Source: a virus
Direction: 5' to 3' (one strand)
Virus record (IMG/VR): IMGVR_UViG_3300027996_000178
Coordinates: 1-22,976 of that record
DNA length: 22,976 nucleotides
Shown piece by piece: positions 6,479-14,444 of this stretch. The translations under genes and the position numbers were made by a program. A model generated the notes under the pieces. The model ran no database searches, was not told the origin of the DNA, and saw only the letters and a list, made by a program, of their open reading frames with translations. Position 1 is the stretch's first letter. Every line of letters begins with the position of its first letter.

Positions 6479-6612
6479 TGGAGACGCTGAACCAGGGCTA
6501 TCAAGATGTGATGTCGATGCCCATTGGTCGGCGTAAACGCTTCTGTCAGGAGAAGGAGCACCTCGAGCGTGTGCGAAAGCAGAGGAGGCAGTCGAGGTCG
6601 AAACTTCGATAG
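6478..6612 (+). CDS. Tail assembly chaperone, downstream frame (44-aa ORF or 60-aa frameshift extension)
   Basis: This frame follows the chaperone and ends 15 bases before the tape measure start. As a separate gene it begins at ATG 6478, overlapping the chaperone stop by one base (TGATG). As a frameshift product it adds 60 residues from 6430. It reads METLNQGYQDVMSMPIGRRK and then a very basic coiled tail. The pattern 'hxx..Y..lm.MPi.rR..f' is typical of the short downstream frame that precedes tape measure genes in many phages. Both expression routes could operate together. The role is to make a minority chaperone form that recruits the tape measure (known from the lambda gpG/gpGT system; here inferred). 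Confidence 0.55.
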   Translation: METLNQGYQDVMSMPIGRRKRFCQEKEHLERVRKQRRQSRSKLR

Positions 6613-6618
6613 CCGGAT

Positions 6619-6625
6619 GGAGGAG
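6619..6625 (+). promoter_or_regulatory. Strong Shine-Dalgarno for the tape measure gene
   Basis: GGAGGAG stands 2 bases before ATG 6628 (GGAGG core with 4-base spacing), fixing the start of the tape measure reading frame and showing that the short upstream part is meant to be translated. Confidence 0.55.
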
Positions 6626-6627
6626 CG

Positions 6628-7023
6628 ATGGCAGGGGTCAGCGGCGCAGGGATGGGGCGTCTCATGGGTTTCGGGTTTCTCTTCGGAGCCCGTGACGATG
6701 GGGCGACTCGTACTGCTCGCGAGGTTCGTGAGAACGTAGAAGGTCTCAACACGGCGGCTGAGAACTCGGGTGGTCGCGCTGCCAATGGCCTTCGTCGTCT
6801 CAACGCTGTCATCGGAGCGCTTCAACTCGGGCGACTCACTCAGATCGGGGGTGCCCTCCAAGACATTGCCCAGCGGGCGGGGGCGATGAGTGATGTCGCC
6901 TCGAGCGAGCTCGAGTCGTGGGGGGCACAAGCGGGTCTTTCGTTCAGGCAAGCCTCGGCCGGCGCTGGGGAGTTCCGTGATGAACTCGAGGCGATGCGAG
7001 GCCCGATCATGGGCACCGCTTGA
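6628..7023 (+). CDS. Tape measure protein, N-terminal part (ends at in-frame TGA)
   Basis: 131 codons with an excellent ribosome site, beginning MAGVSGAGMGRLMGFGFLFG, then a helical region (ARTAREVRENVEGLNTAAEN) of the kind found at tape measure N-termini. It stops at TGA 7021-7023, but the same frame continues immediately (ALD) and reaches an in-frame ATG at 7033 that opens the 1331-residue remainder. The style of sequence (alpha-helical, Ala/Gly/Leu, Glu/Arg-rich) is the same on both sides. I therefore read the two parts as one 1466-codon gene interrupted by a single nonsense codon (codon 132). It could also be a genuine separate small gene, which I think less likely. Confidence 0.6.
   Translation: MAGVSGAGMGRLMGFGFLFGARDDGATRTAREVRENVEGLNTAAENSGGRAANGLRRLNAVIGALQLGRLTQIGGALQDIAQRAGAMSDVASSELESWGAQAGLSFRQASAGAGEFRDELEAMRGPIMGTA
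7021..7023 (+). other. In-frame TGA interrupting the tape measure gene
   Basis: The codon stands between GCT and GCA in a frame otherwise open from 6628 to 11028. Most genes of the window end in TGA, so global recoding of TGA is excluded. Possibilities are a base error, a real nonsense mutation with restart at ATG 7033 (no ribosome site before it), or programmed readthrough. Confidence 0.75.
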
Positions 7024-7032
7024 GCACTCGAT

Positions 7033-10000
7033 ATGGACGTTCAGAGCCTAACCCGGCTCAACAGAGGTGTTCTGACAGCGGGTGTCTCTCTCGACGAGCT
7101 CGGTCTTTCTCAGCGTCAGGTCGCTGGGGCACTGCAATCAGGCATGATTGACGCTGAGGGGTTTGGGCAGTCGCTCCGTGAGATGCGGCAAAACCTCGGG
7201 ATGTCGGGCGAAGATATCGGCTCTTTGCTCGACGAGTTCACAGCCCTCGGTGAGAGCGTAGGCGAGGGTGAGGCGTTTGTGCGTGGGGTGCCGACGCTTC
7301 TCGAGGGCATCCGTGAAGGCGTCGCTGAGTTCCCGGCTCTTCGGAACAACTCAAGACAGCTTCTCACTTCATTGGGGCGTCTCGCGCGTGGGATGCAACA
7401 GGTCAGTGGTTCGACGCCAGAGGAAGCTCTCGGAGCTACAAACCAAGTTTTCCAGACGCTCTTGGGCTCGAGGCGCAACCTCCGTGACCTCTTCTCGGGC
7501 ATGGGGAGCGACTTTGACGACCTCGCAACGCAACTCGGCATCGGTGGTGCTGGTGTCGGCGGTGCGCTCGAGATGATCCTTTCTGATCCAGCGACCTTCG
7601 CGGTGCGTGCCGCAGAGCTCTTCGAACAGTCTGGAGGCGCTGGCACTGTGATGGGTGACCGTCTCACGTCGGTGCTTTCACGCATGGGGCCTTCCTTCGT
7701 TCGTCTCGTCGATGGTTCAGAGGAGTCGACTGCGGCGCTTGCGGTGATGCGTCAGGAGATGGGTGACACTGAGGGGGCTTTCGGGCGGATGGCGCAGAGC
7801 GCTTCTGGGTCGACGCGAACCTTCTCTGGGAACATGGAGCGGCTCCGAGACAACTTCAACGAGCACCTCAATCAGATGCCACGTCTCGCGAGTGGGCGTC
7901 GGTTTGACACAGAGGTGTTGCGGCAACAGGCGCGGGCTTATCGAACTCTTGGGCGTCGCGTGGACGCTGCGACGGCGAGGACTGACGGGTTTGGGGTAGC
8001 GGCTCGATTGCTGAGGGGAACCAGGCGGGGCGGTCTCGTAGGACTCTCAGTCGTGATTCAGGATGAACTCGGGCAACGCTTCCCAGAGCTTCGTAGACAG
8101 ATCGGAGAGACGCTCCCTGTTTTGGGTGAGTTTGGTGGCGCAGCATTCGAGGGTGCGCAGCAGATTGCTCCGTTGCTCGTAGGGATGAGGGCGCTCAAAA
8201 TTGAGATACCGGGTCTTGGTGGAGCGATGCGTCTCCTCTTCAACCCGATCACGCTCATCGCCGGCGGGCTCTACCTTCTCATCCGCTACTGGGATCGTAT
8301 CGAGCCAATGCTTGAAGTTGGCGCGAGAGCTTTCCGTGATTGGTCACGCTCAGCACTCGAGAGCGTGAGGGAGATCGACTGGCAGAGTCTCGGTAGGGAC
8401 ATTGTTGACGGCGTTCTCATGGCCTTCGGCACCGTCGCGGATATGGAAGGCTCGAACGAGACCTCGAGAGCTTTCGCAGAAGGTCTCCGCAACGTCTTCT
8501 TGGCGGCCGGCACGATGGTCCGTGGCATGGCTTCTGGTATCTGGGATCGTGTTGTTGAGTGGATCATGGAACCCGAGGGCGGGTGGGGTCGATTTAGGCG
8601 AGGCGGCGCGGTGGCTGGTGTTGCTCTTGCGGCTGTGATGTTCACGCCGATGCGTGGGCCGCTCGTTGCAGGTGCGGGGCGCATGTTCATGTGGCTCGGT
8701 GGTCGCATGGTTGCGATGATGGCTGCTCGAGGCGTGCTCGGGTCGGCGATCCTACGAGGAGGAGGAGCGGCGGGTCGAGGTGTCGGTAGTCTTCTCGGTC
8801 GCATGATCGGTATCCCCACGGGGCAAGCCATTGCCTCGAGCGTGCAGGCGTCGATCAGTGGTACGGCGACGGGGGCGGCGACCAGGGGTGCAGGTGGTCT
8901 CTTCGGGCGCATTGGATCTTCGCTCGCTGGCGTCTTCGGTCGAGGCGGGGCTCGTGCCGTATCTGGGATGGCGTTGCGTACTGCGGTCAGGGGTATCCCT
9001 GTCGTCGGGGCTATCCTTGGAGTGCTCTTCGACCTTCCGCAGATCCTTCAGTCATTCAGGACAGACGGTATCACCGGCGGTATCACTCAGCTTCTCGATT
9101 CAGTCATCAACGGGGTGCTCCTCGGCTTGCCTCGTCTTCTCGAGCGCTTCACTGGCTTCGACATCATCGACACGCTCTTCGAATACATGGGCTTCAACCG
9201 AATGATGGCGGCGTGGAGCTCTGGCAGTTGGAGCACTATTCTCACCGAAGGTCTGTGGAACCTGTTTTCTGCGGTGTTTGGGAACATCCCGAACATCATT
9301 CGAGCAGCGGTCGAGGACATCACAGGCACCGACGTTCTCGGAGACATGCTCGGCAACATCGGCGAGATGATCACTGAGGGGTGGGACGTCGCTGTCGCTG
9401 TCGCCGATGTTCTTTGGGACACCTTTCGTGAGCTCGCTTCAATCCTCGCTGACGTGTTGCAGCCATTGTGGGAAGCAATGAGTCTTGCGTTCCGTGAGCT
9501 TCAGGCGGTGGGTGCTGATGTGTGGGGCGAGCTCAGAGACGTCATGCGTGATGTCTTCACTGAGGTTCAGGCGGCGTTCACCGACGTCATTGGTCTCATC
9601 CAAGAAACGGTATTCCCGATCATCGAGGATCTCGGAGAGCTCTTCATGGGGGTGTGGACCGACTACATCCAGCCGGCATTTTCGGAGGCGGGACGCTTCA
9701 TCTATCGCGTGCTCATCCAACAGGTGCTCCCTGCTGGACGTCGCCTGTTCCGTGGCCTCGGACGTCTCGTGATGTGGTGGTGGGAGAACGTGACGAGCCC
9801 GGTGCTCGAGACTCTCGGTAGAACCTTCCTCCGCGTGATGAATTTCATGCGCGAAACTGGGTTCCGTGTCATCGGGGCCATTGCGCGGTTCATGGTCGAG
9901 CAGTTCTTCGATGCCATGGCGGCTATCGCTTCGATTCGGGCGAATTGGGAGGGCATGGTCAACACCATGCAAGCCACGAGCAACGCGGTGCAGGTCATTA

Positions 10001-11028
10001 TCAGGAATTCCTTGGTGTCGCCGCTGCTCGAGGCAGAGGACGCCATCATGACGATTTCTGAGCGCATCGAGGAGGTCTTCGCGGGGCTGCGTCTCGTCGT
10101 AGTCAACCTCGTGCGATCCCTCGTTACTCAACTTCGTGATGCTGTGGTGTCGATGGGTCCAGTCGGTGCTCTCCTCGCGGGGCCGCTCAACGATGCGGTG
10201 ACGCAGATGGATGCTGCCTTCAACAGAGAACAGGCGGTGATCGCTGAACTCCACAGAACAAACCGTATCGACTCCAATGCGCGTAGAGACGCTCGCAATG
10301 AGCGTGCGCGTGAGAGCCGAGAGGCGCTGTTGGCGGCTGTCAATGCTCGGTCGGCGCATGTCGTTGGGGTTGCTGATGCGGAAGCCGGGGTCAGGAGGGC
10401 TGAGGCTGACTTCCTTAGTGGAATGTCAGGAGTCGGTGAGCGTGTAGCTATCTCACTCGAGACAGCATCGTCGCGACTTCAAGATATCTTCTCGCCAGAG
10501 GGCAGAGCTCGACTACGGGCGGCGAGAGGCGAGCGAGCGGCTGCGGCTGAGGCTGGTAGGCAAGAGGCATTCGAGTCGGTGTTGGAGTCGGTGTCGTCTT
10601 CGAGGAACCTCTCGAGGCGAGAGCGGAGAGTGCTTGCGGGTGCTCTCACTACAGCGGCAGAGCAGGGGCGCTCCATCGACGCTGCGGACATGACACGAAG
10701 GCTCCAAGCGATTCGGGGGAGAGGAGCAGTGCGGACTGAGGCGATCAGCGGTGTCATGCGAGGTTTGGGCGTCGAACCCGAGGAGGCTGCGGCACCAGCC
10801 GCAAGTGAGGGACCGGCGCGTCGTCGGGGCCGTACTCGAGCGGCTCACGCGAATCGTCAGCAAGTACGAGAGCAGCAAGAGCAGACTGAGATGCAAGCCC
10901 TTGCGGGCGAGCTCGTGATTGCCAGCTTCGGCGAGCAGGCTATGAGGCAACTTGCACAGGTCTTCACCATCGAGGTGCAGGGGGCTGGCTTGATTCAGCC
11001 GTTGCCCCTGGACGGGCAGGGGCAATAG
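7033..11028 (+). CDS. Tail tape measure protein (main part)
   Basis: 1331 residues, by far the longest frame, between the chaperone and the baseplate genes: the standard place of the tape measure protein, which sets tail length and is ejected with DNA. With the upstream part it makes 1466 codons; at about 1.5 angstrom per residue (known rule) this predicts a tail near 220 nm. Numbering from ATG 6628, hydrophobic segments lie near 533-555 (LLFNPITLIAGGLYLLIRYW), 661-711 (VAGVALAAVMF ... MVAMMAARGVLGSAIL) and 788-808 (PVVGAILGVLF). Long helices rich in Trp/Val/Glu follow (DVLQPLWEAMSLAFRELQAV), and the C-terminal 300 residues are Ala/Arg/Glu coiled coil. ATG 7033 lacks a ribosome site. No peptidase domain or lysozyme motif was seen. 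Confidence 0.8.
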   Translation: MDVQSLTRLNRGVLTAGVSLDELGLSQRQVAGALQSGMIDAEGFGQSLREMRQNLGMSGEDIGSLLDEFTALGESVGEGEAFVRGVPTLLEGIREGVAEFPALRNNSRQLLTSLGRLARGMQQVSGSTPEEALGATNQVFQTLLGSRRNLRDLFSGMGSDFDDLATQLGIGGAGVGGALEMILSDPATFAVRAAELFEQSGGAGTVMGDRLTSVLSRMGPSFVRLVDGSEESTAALAVMRQEMGDTEGAFGRMAQSASGSTRTFSGNMERLRDNFNEHLNQMPRLASGRRFDTEVLRQQARAYRTLGRRVDAATARTDGFGVAARLLRGTRRGGLVGLSVVIQDELGQRFPELRRQIGETLPVLGEFGGAAFEGAQQIAPLLVGMRALKIEIPGLGGAMRLLFNPITLIAGGLYLLIRYWDRIEPMLEVGARAFRDWSRSALESVREIDWQSLGRDIVDGVLMAFGTVADMEGSNETSRAFAEGLRNVFLAAGTMVRGMASGIWDRVVEWIMEPEGGWGRFRRGGAVAGVALAAVMFTPMRGPLVAGAGRMFMWLGGRMVAMMAARGVLGSAILRGGGAAGRGVGSLLGRMIGIPTGQAIASSVQASISGTATGAATRGAGGLFGRIGSSLAGVFGRGGARAVSGMALRTAVRGIPVVGAILGVLFDLPQILQSFRTDGITGGITQLLDSVINGVLLGLPRLLERFTGFDIIDTLFEYMGFNRMMAAWSSGSWSTILTEGLWNLFSAVFGNIPNIIRAAVEDITGTDVLGDMLGNIGEMITEGWDVAVAVADVLWDTFRELASILADVLQPLWEAMSLAFRELQAVGADVWGELRDVMRDVFTEVQAAFTDVIGLIQETVFPIIEDLGELFMGVWTDYIQPAFSEAGRFIYRVLIQQVLPAGRRLFRGLGRLVMWWWENVTSPVLETLGRTFLRVMNFMRETGFRVIGAIARFMVEQFFDAMAAIASIRANWEGMVNTMQATSNAVQVIIRNSLVSPLLEAEDAIMTISERIEEVFAGLRLVVVNLVRSLVTQLRDAVVSMGPVGALLAGPLNDAVTQMDAAFNREQAVIAELHRTNRIDSNARRDARNERARESREALLAAVNARSAHVVGVADAEAGVRRAEADFLSGMSGVGERVAISLETASSRLQDIFSPEGRARLRAARGERAAAAEAGRQEAFESVLESVSSSRNLSRRERRVLAGALTTAAEQGRSIDAADMTRRLQAIRGRGAVRTEAISGVMRGLGVEPEEAAAPAASEGPARRRGRTRAAHANRQQVREQQEQTEMQALAGELVIASFGEQAMRQLAQVFTIEVQGAGLIQPLPLDGQGQ

Positions 11029-11030
11029 GG

Positions 11031-11366
11031 ATGGCAGAAGCCAATATCAATGTTCGAAGCACCTCGTGGTTGCAGTTCTCTCGTCTTCTGAACATCGACG
11101 GTGTGACGTGTTGGGAGATGCCAGAGTTCCCTGATATCCAACCCGCTGACGACGATGTCATCTACACTGTTGCGCGAACCGACCGTATTGACGTGCTCGC
11201 GGAGCGCTACCTCGGGTCGCCTGAGCTTTGGTGGATGATTGCCGTGCTCAACGACTTCGATATCTTGCCGAACGACCTCTATTCCAATCAGACGATTCGC
11301 ATCATGACGCGGAACAGGTCTTCGGATATCAGGAGGCAGGCAGCGCTTCGACGGGAAGGCAGGTAG
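11031..11366 (+). CDS. Baseplate wedge protein, gp53-like (LysM-type fold)
   Basis: A 111-residue protein beginning two bases after the tape measure stop. The central motif VLAERYLGSPELWWMIAVLN followed by D..LPNDLYSNQTIRI is the signature of T4 gp53-like wedge proteins and related LysM-fold baseplate proteins ('lA..yyGd..lWw.I...N......l..G..l.IP'). These proteins link the wedge to the hub and often follow the tape measure. The N-terminus (VRSTSWLQFSRLLNIDGVTC, then WEMPEFPDI) also fits the family, where a residue pair equivalent to 'wd.p..p.i' begins the domain. Length fits a short gp53. The C-terminal 20 residues are basic (RNRSSDIRRQAALRREGR). Confidence 0.75.
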   Translation: MAEANINVRSTSWLQFSRLLNIDGVTCWEMPEFPDIQPADDDVIYTVARTDRIDVLAERYLGSPELWWMIAVLNDFDILPNDLYSNQTIRIMTRNRSSDIRRQAALRREGR

Positions 11367-11368
11367 GA

Positions 11369-12769
11369 GTGCCTGTCATCGATCCATCGGGCTTCCATAT
11401 CTCAGCCCAACTCGTGACCTCTCGAGGCGTGTTCCCCTTGCGGGTGGGCGGGGCTCAACAAGGAGGTCAGAGCTTCTTCACTGGTGAGAGTGGGCAAGAC
11501 ATGCTCGACCTCCCTGTCGTCGAGCGTGCGAATATCGAGCTCAACTTCGGTATGGGCGGGAATATCTCTGTGGACGTCTACGCGCCTTTCGAGATCTCGA
11601 AGGCGATCCTGAATTCAGAGCTCTTCAGAATCGGAAATCTTCTTCAGGTGCAGATCGGCTATCCCGCTTCGGGGGCATTCTTGCCATGGTTCTCGGGGAT
11701 GACGACGCCGCCGTCGTTTCGCATCGACCCGTCACAGGGTCTCACGGCGACGATCACAGCGGTGAATGGGGCGTTCACAGCGGTGCGCAACTCGAACCCT
11801 GCGGTGTGGGAGGGAAGCTCCTACGCTGACATCGTCACTGATATCGCGTCTCGGCCTTACAACAACTGGCGCGTCGAGCTCCCAGAGCAGACGAGAACGG
11901 GGTCTGTGCCCAACCGAAACGACCCGCTCTATCGAGAGCGCGGTAGCATTTCGCAGTCGAATCGGGCGGATTGGCCTTTCCTCTACCACCTTTGTCGCAC
12001 TGCATCGTGCGAATTGGTGCTGCTCTACACCAACGACCAAGAGTCGAGGCCGACGCTTCAGGTGCGCCGACGGAGCGACATGCTTAGTGGTGAGCCGGTC
12101 TACACGTTCGTCATGTGGGGACAGGTCGACTTCATCAACCGCTTCCCCCTGTTCAACTTCGAGACATCTGGTGAAGGCGTGTGGATGCCGCGAGGCAACG
12201 CTCCCGTGCGATACGGTGATTGGAACCCTGACACCCAAGAGGAGATCGCTGGTGTCGTCACCCAGGAGGACCGCACACTTGCCCGTATAGACCGACTTCT
12301 CGAGGAGACGCTTGGTAGTGGCGTCACCGATGAGGCACTGGGCACGGAGATAACGCTCTCTGCTCTCGCCGACGTGGGGATCTTCCTTCCAGCCAGGGGC
12401 GCGGAGAGCGGCTACGATGCGGCTGAGGGTGCGGCACAGGAGGCCGACGAGGACTCTGGTCGAGGTGGCATCAACGCGAGTTTCTCATCCATCGGACTTC
12501 CATTCGTCTATCCAGGTGACCTCGTTCGCATCTTGGGCGTGGGGGATTTCTTCGACGGGAACTATCTTGTGGAGGGCATCACGCACGAGGCGAGTGCTGG
12601 TGAGTGGACCATGAACTTCAAGTGCCTGACGAATGCACCAGGCGGGAGAGGGGCTATCGCTCAGCGTCTCGTGCAGACATGGTCCAACCCGAACAGGCAA
12701 GAAGCACCTGAGCACGACGAGCCAAGTAGTGGCGTGGCTACCGACCGAGTACCAGAGGGCACCGAGTAA
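11369..12769 (+). CDS. Baseplate hub protein, gpD/gp27-like (late control D family)
   Basis: The start is GTG 11369, two bases after the previous stop (TAGGAGTG); an upstream in-frame region overlaps gp53 and is rejected. The 466-residue protein has a beta-rich N-terminal domain (ANIELNFGMGGNISVDVYAP), and GNLLQVQIGYPASGAFLPWF with 'FSGMTTPPSF...TITAVNGAF', which is the tube-like beta-barrel pattern of gpD/gp27 hubs. The C-terminal domain ends with PGDLVRILGVGDFFDGNYLV and H-E-A repeats (EGITHEASAGEWTMNFKC), the typical last strands of late control D proteins. An acidic Ala/Glu-rich linker lies around residues 340-370. The hub trimer attaches the spike encoded next. The last codons overlap the spike start (TAATG). 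Confidence 0.75.
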   Translation: MPVIDPSGFHISAQLVTSRGVFPLRVGGAQQGGQSFFTGESGQDMLDLPVVERANIELNFGMGGNISVDVYAPFEISKAILNSELFRIGNLLQVQIGYPASGAFLPWFSGMTTPPSFRIDPSQGLTATITAVNGAFTAVRNSNPAVWEGSSYADIVTDIASRPYNNWRVELPEQTRTGSVPNRNDPLYRERGSISQSNRADWPFLYHLCRTASCELVLLYTNDQESRPTLQVRRRSDMLSGEPVYTFVMWGQVDFINRFPLFNFETSGEGVWMPRGNAPVRYGDWNPDTQEEIAGVVTQEDRTLARIDRLLEETLGSGVTDEALGTEITLSALADVGIFLPARGAESGYDAAEGAAQEADEDSGRGGINASFSSIGLPFVYPGDLVRILGVGDFFDGNYLVEGITHEASAGEWTMNFKCLTNAPGGRGAIAQRLVQTWSNPNRQEAPEHDEPSSGVATDRVPEGTE

Positions 12770-13554
12770 TGGCTGTTTTGAACCTGAGACAGCCCCGAAG
12801 GCCCATTGGTTCACCCGCGTATTCCTCGGGTTACAGGCGGTTCATCGACCGTCTTGCGCTCCATGGTCTCGAATATTTCTCGCTCTACTACGGCATCTAT
12901 CGAGGCAAGGTTGTCGGCAACGATGATCCAGACGTCCAGGGCGACCCCGACCCCCAAGGGCGTCTTCGGGTGCAGGTGCGGTCTGTTGGTGACACGGAGG
13001 GGGTCTCGCGACTTGCCTATCCCATTTTCAGCTTCGCCGGCGCGGGCTATGGCTTCAAAAATCTGCCCCCTGTCGACTCATTCGTCTACGTGTTCTTCGA
13101 GAACGGGCGACTTGATGCACCTCTGTGGTTTGGTGGGTGGTATGCCCAAGACCAAATGCCAGAAGACCTCGCCGCGGCCGAGAGCTTTGGATGGATCACC
13201 CCTGGTGGTCACAAGGTGGTGCTCGATGAGCAAGACGGCGAGGAGTACATCAAGGTCGAGCATCAAAACGGGGCGATCATCAACATCGACAAGGACGGCA
13301 ACATCTTCATCACCAACGTCGACCAGAAAAAGGTCTACGTGGGCAATGGTGCCGATGCTGAAGCTCCGAACGATGAGCCCGCAGCCCTTGGCCGAACGCT
13401 GAAGGGTCTTCTCGAGGAGATCATCGACGCGATCAACGCTTTGACTGTGCCGACACCAGCGGGGGCGTCGGGTACGCCAGTGAACGCGCCGCAGTTCTCT
13501 GCCATCAAGCAGAGGCTCTCACAGATTCTCAGCGAGACGGTGAATGTGGTCTGA
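12769..13554 (+). CDS. Baseplate spike protein, gpV/gp5-like (OB fold)
   Basis: A 261-residue protein coupled to the hub gene by TAATG. Residues 40-130 hold the OB-fold domain (YYGIYRGKVVGND, QGRLRVQVRSVGD, LPPVDSFVYVFFENG, APLWFGGWY), as in gpV/gp5 spikes. A beta-helix-like stretch follows (GWITPGGHKVVLDEQDGEEY, VEHQNGAIINIDKDGNIFI). The C-terminus GRTLKGLLEEIIDAINALTV and 'PTPAGASGTPVNAPQF...IKQRLSQILSETV' is a conserved tail of phage spike proteins. No lysozyme domain and no clear apical His-x-His metal site are present, so the tip is either different or supplied by another protein. It punctures the outer envelope (known function of the family). Confidence 0.75.
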   Translation: MAVLNLRQPRRPIGSPAYSSGYRRFIDRLALHGLEYFSLYYGIYRGKVVGNDDPDVQGDPDPQGRLRVQVRSVGDTEGVSRLAYPIFSFAGAGYGFKNLPPVDSFVYVFFENGRLDAPLWFGGWYAQDQMPEDLAAAESFGWITPGGHKVVLDEQDGEEYIKVEHQNGAIINIDKDGNIFITNVDQKKVYVGNGADAEAPNDEPAALGRTLKGLLEEIIDAINALTVPTPAGASGTPVNAPQFSAIKQRLSQILSETVNVV

Positions 13555-14036
13555 TGGCGCTTTTGTTGCCAGTGCTGACGAGCCAACTTGTCACGGCGAT
13601 GCAGCAACCGTCAGACCAGGGCGCGGCGAAGGCACAGGAGTGGGCTCGAGCGTACACGATTTATGCTTCCACGGCGCAGGCAGGAGCTTTGTTCCCGGTG
13701 TTTGTGGGGGTCGAGGTTCAGGCTCTTGCTGGGCACCTTACGAGGGTCATGACGAACCCCAATGGAACAGCGGTGCAGTTTGCAAGAGCTTTCGCGAGTG
13801 GCATCGAGGCGTTCTGGCTTTTGCCTCCGGTGGTCTTCACAGTGGGTGGTGTGGGGGCGGTGAGTTTGTTTCCTGGGAAGGGTGCCCTGGTGGGGCAGTT
13901 GACATCGGTGTTTTCGAGTTTCACTGACCAGACGGCTGCGAAGGCGGCAGAGGTCGCTTCAGCACTCGACATTGCGACGCGGACGGTCATTGTGGCTTTC
14001 GTTCCTCCCCCCGGTTCCACGGCGCCATTGGCGTGA
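13554..14036 (+). CDS. Conserved hypothetical baseplate-region protein (160 aa)
   Basis: Overlaps the spike stop by one base (TGATG). It is an Ala/Val-rich protein with a helical N-terminal half (QGAAKAQEWARAYTIYASTA) and a short motif ASGIEAFWLLPPVVFTVGG that I associate with a small protein commonly found between spike and gp25-like genes in contractile phages. A second helical part (QTAAKAAEVASALDIATRTV) follows. No membrane anchor is clear, although residues about 60-75 and 90-110 are hydrophobic. Function unknown; a baseplate or tail-tip role is inferred from position. The name of the family cannot be given with confidence. Confidence 0.6.
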   Translation: MALLLPVLTSQLVTAMQQPSDQGAAKAQEWARAYTIYASTAQAGALFPVFVGVEVQALAGHLTRVMTNPNGTAVQFARAFASGIEAFWLLPPVVFTVGGVGAVSLFPGKGALVGQLTSVFSSFTDQTAAKAAEVASALDIATRTVIVAFVPPPGSTAPLA

Positions 14037-14052
14037 TGTAGGATGGTGTGAG

Positions 14053-14436
14053 ATGGCGATCATCGGCATAAAGCACCCATTTCAAAAGGGGTCGAGTTCA
14101 TTCCCGGCGCAGTCGTTTGATGACGACGTGATCCGTGACAACATCATCCGCACCCTTTCAACACCACGTAGATCGCGTGTGATGAGGCCGGGGCAGGGTT
14201 CTGATGTTTGGACGATGGTTTTCGAGAACCGTGGTCCACTACTTCGAGCTCGCATCAATGCGGAGACGAGGCGGGCGCTCGGGGTGGGCGAGCCACGGAT
14301 CACTGTGGTTCAGGTGGTGGTGAGTGCGAAGACAGCCGCGACGGGCCAGGAAATCGTCTACGTCGAGGTGATGTATCGCGTCAACTCCAATGTGACCAAG
14401 GTGGCGGTTCCCTTTGTGATTCCGGGGACAGGGTAG
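14053..14436 (+). CDS. Baseplate wedge protein, gp25/gpW-like
   Basis: ATG 14053 is chosen because AGGA (14039-14042) lies about 10 bases upstream; longer in-frame starts overlap the previous gene. The 127-residue protein shows the gp25-like (GPW_gp25) order: IKHPFQKGSSSFPAQSFDDD near the start, then VIRDNIIRTLSTPRRSRVMR. This 'i...I..ll.T..GeR.m.p..Gs' motif is diagnostic (here RRSRVMRPGQGSDVW), followed by helix RARINAETRRALGVGEPRI and final strands VVQVVVSA, IVYVEVMYRVN. In T4, gp25 joins the wedge with gp6 and gp53; all three types are present in this cluster, and the gp6-like gene follows eight bases later. Confidence 0.8.
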   Translation: MAIIGIKHPFQKGSSSFPAQSFDDDVIRDNIIRTLSTPRRSRVMRPGQGSDVWTMVFENRGPLLRARINAETRRALGVGEPRITVVQVVVSAKTAATGQEIVYVEVMYRVNSNVTKVAVPFVIPGTG

Positions 14437-14444
14437 GGTAGGAC

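Noticed and set aside
7021-7060. Selenocysteine insertion at the tape measure TGA
   Set aside because: The downstream hairpin loop (TAACCC) has no G in its first two positions, as bacterial SECIS elements require, and tape measure proteins are not known selenoproteins.
9439-10359. A 306-codon reverse-strand frame inside the tape measure gene
   Set aside because: Antisense shadow in a long GC-rich helical gene; His/Glu/Arg-rich with no recognisable fold and no ribosome site noted.
13897-13925. TTGACA inside the gene at 13554
   Set aside because: No acceptable -10 at 16-18 bases, and the site lies within a well-supported coding region.
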